NCBI GenBank assembly: GCA_000828835.1
Contig: AP014633.1
Span: forward strand, 2,976,001-3,040,000
Source of the DNA: Thioploca ingrica
GTDB lineage: Bacteria; Pseudomonadota; Gammaproteobacteria; Beggiatoales; Beggiatoaceae
DNA: 64,000 nucleotides
Direction: 5' to 3'
Position numbers and translations under genes: made by a program. The notes beneath the pieces are model-generated. The model made no database searches, was not told the DNA's origin, and saw only the letters and a list, made by a program, of their open reading frames with translations. Of the stretch, positions 62,866 to 64,000 are shown piece after piece. The stretch's first letter is position 1, and each line of letters begins with the position of its first letter.

Positions 62866-62899
62866 CCAGCCGGTTGGTTTTCAAGCCAGCCGGTTTTTC
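62866..62899 (+). terminator. Rho-independent terminator
   Basis: CCGGTTGG...AGCCAGCCGG forms a stem of about nine pairs with a small loop, followed directly by TTTTTCT, about 50 bases after the stop of the Cys-rich protein gene. Confidence 0.65.
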
Positions 62900-63235
62900 T
62901 ATTGGCAATATAGTCTCTCTTCACCTCCATAAAGCTTCCCGATTAACTATTTCGTCTTGTTACCTCACTATCTCTATGGTGCCTAGTGTTTAGTCAAACC
63001 CATTTTGATGGGTAATGTTGTAGGGAAATAGACCCACCGATTTGCCACTATCTTTATATTTATCAATACTATGTAAAATTATTTAAAATAAGATTAGAAT
63101 ATTATCGGATATTTTCTACTATTTCACTTATGTTTTTGAATTGAGACAATCAAAAATTGATAGCATTTCAAGAATAGCAAATAAAGTAAATAAGTACCAA
63201 ACAACATTAACTGGAATAATTAAAAGGAGGCTATA
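62900..63235. other. Leader region of the metal permease gene
   Basis: About 335 AT-rich bases. A hairpin-like CAAACCCATTTTGATGGGTAA lies near 62996. No clear cobalamin riboswitch or NikR site was recognised. Confidence 0.4.
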
Positions 63236-64000
63236 GTGCATATTCCTGACGCCATGTTACACGGGGCTATTTGTCCAGTCACTGCAGCGGTAAGCGTTTT
63301 AGGCGTGGCTGGGGCAAGTTATATCGCAGTAAAATCCCCAACTAAACCGACTGCAACCCAATTTGGTGCGGTAAGCGCATTAATATTTGCTGGGCAAATG
63401 ATGAATTTTCCCATTGCAGATGGAACCTCCGGCCATTTACTGGGCGGAGTTCTGGCATCCGCTTTAATGGGATATCCATTCGGAATTTTAGCCCTAGCAT
63501 TAGTGGTGACTATTCAGAGCCTGGTGTTTTCTGATGGTGGGCTGAGTGTCCTTGGAGCTAATATTCTTAATATGGCACTCATTGGTGCTGGATTAGGTGG
63601 TATCATTCATGCTACGCTGATTAAAAAATCAACCTCAATCGGTTTCAATTACTTCTCTTTGGGGATAGCCGCCTGGATATCGGTGCTGTTAGCGGCTGTC
63701 GCTGTCAGTTTTGAATTGGCTATCTCCGGCACAATCACCTTCACTAAAGTGATTACTGCCATGCTGAGTACCCATATGTTAATTGGTTTAGGAGAAGCAT
63801 TAATTACGGTCAGTGGTTGTTGGTTGCTGGTAAGAAATAACAATGTGGAAAGCCATAACTGGAATATTATTACGCCACTGATGGCTTCAATGATTATTGC
63901 GCTAATGCTCAGTCCGTTTGCTTCTGGGTTTCCAGATGGTTTGGAATGGGTAGCAGCAAAATATCAGTTTCTTCATCAGTCGGCACCGACTTTCGTCGCT
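63236..64000 (+). CDS. CbiM/NikM-type cobalt or nickel ECF permease (partial at edge)
   Basis: The frame is open from a GTG with AAGGAGG six bases upstream to the window edge, 255 codons. It begins (M)HIPDAMLHGAICPVT, the conserved N-terminal metal-binding stretch of CbiM/NikM, and continues through several membrane spans (FPIADGTSGHLLGGVL, LGANILNMALIGAG, THMLIGLGEALIT) to SPFASGFPDGLEWVA. This last PDGLE segment is the CbiN/NikN-like extension, so it is a fused MN-type protein. It imports Co2+ or Ni2+ with an ATPase not yet visible. Nickel would fit the hydrogenase genes at 9.5-13.5 kb. Confidence 0.88.
   Translation, partial: MHIPDAMLHGAICPVTAAVSVLGVAGASYIAVKSPTKPTATQFGAVSALIFAGQMMNFPIADGTSGHLLGGVLASALMGYPFGILALALVVTIQSLVFSDGGLSVLGANILNMALIGAGLGGIIHATLIKKSTSIGFNYFSLGIAAWISVLLAAVAVSFELAISGTITFTKVITAMLSTHMLIGLGEALITVSGCWLLVRNNNVESHNWNIITPLMASMIIALMLSPFASGFPDGLEWVAAKYQFLHQSAPTFVA

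Noticed and set aside
62980..63070. Possible cobalamin riboswitch (TAGGGAAATAGACCC, GCCACTA) before the metal permease
   Set aside because: The core B12-box and other conserved helices were not found; the matches are short and probably chance.

Overview
The window looks like chromosomal DNA of a moderately AT-rich gammaproteobacterium. The block rseC, htrA/mucD, a thioredoxin-fold gene, lepA, lepB, a DUF4845 gene, rnc, era with a divergent nadB is a gammaproteobacterial arrangement. Isp-type [NiFe]-hydrogenase genes, V/A-type ATPase subunits, type IV pilins, many secreted proteins, Uma2 and DUF29 genes and dense dispersed palindromic repeats suggest a large sulfur bacterium of the Beggiatoa/Thiomargarita type. 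That placement is inference. No rRNA, tRNA or CRISPR array was seen.

Layout. 1-7.1 kb: lutBC without lutA, a secreted CAP-domain protein, a candidate lipoprotein, two nuclease-like genes (Uma2, PD-(D/E)XK) and DUF29. 7.1-9.2 kb: three tandem pilin genes, one degenerate, separated by MITE-like repeats. 9.5-13.5 kb: hydrogenase small subunit, isp1, isp2 and a second small subunit, with no large subunit. 13.7-17.7 kb: phytase-like protein, STAS-MlaE permease, and a lysozyme-like protein with an inserted LysM followed by an exported partner. 17.9-22.9 kb (minus): PAS plus MoxR, a YjfI-PspA stress module, and two isolated V/A-ATPase subunits. 23.3-29.3 kb: a sugar transferase broken by one stop codon, TerC, an SH3 protein, thrC, a GspI-like pseudopilin. 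29.3-32 kb: a mobile/toxin area with a RelE toxin broken by a 5-bp duplication and a nuclease-like toxin split by an IS1-family element (8-bp target duplication) next to an intact candidate immunity gene. 32-41.9 kb: housekeeping block. 42-47.6 kb: two surface proteins, the larger cut at its 5' end by an IS66 remnant. 48-52.2 kb: a CHAT-ATPase translationally coupled to an ABHD14-like hydrolase, then lipoproteins including a FlgO-domain protein. 52.4-57.4 kb: epimerase, HdrB fragment, ADP-ribosylglycohydrolase, SPFH protein. 57.6-61.9 kb (minus): VWA protein, AAA ATPase, PIN nuclease and HAD protein packed as one operon. 62.3 kb to the end: a Cys-rich exported protein and a CbiM/NikM-type metal permease running off the edge.

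The best candidates for undescribed systems are the CHAT-ATPase/hydrolase pair (48487-50840), the ATPase-PIN operon (57595-61887) and the lysozyme-LysM/exported-partner pair (16403-17648). Several conflict genes are visibly broken: RelE, the IS1-split toxin, a short antitoxin-like ORF, the HdrB fragment and the sugar transferase. This points to ongoing gene decay helped by repeats and insertion sequences.
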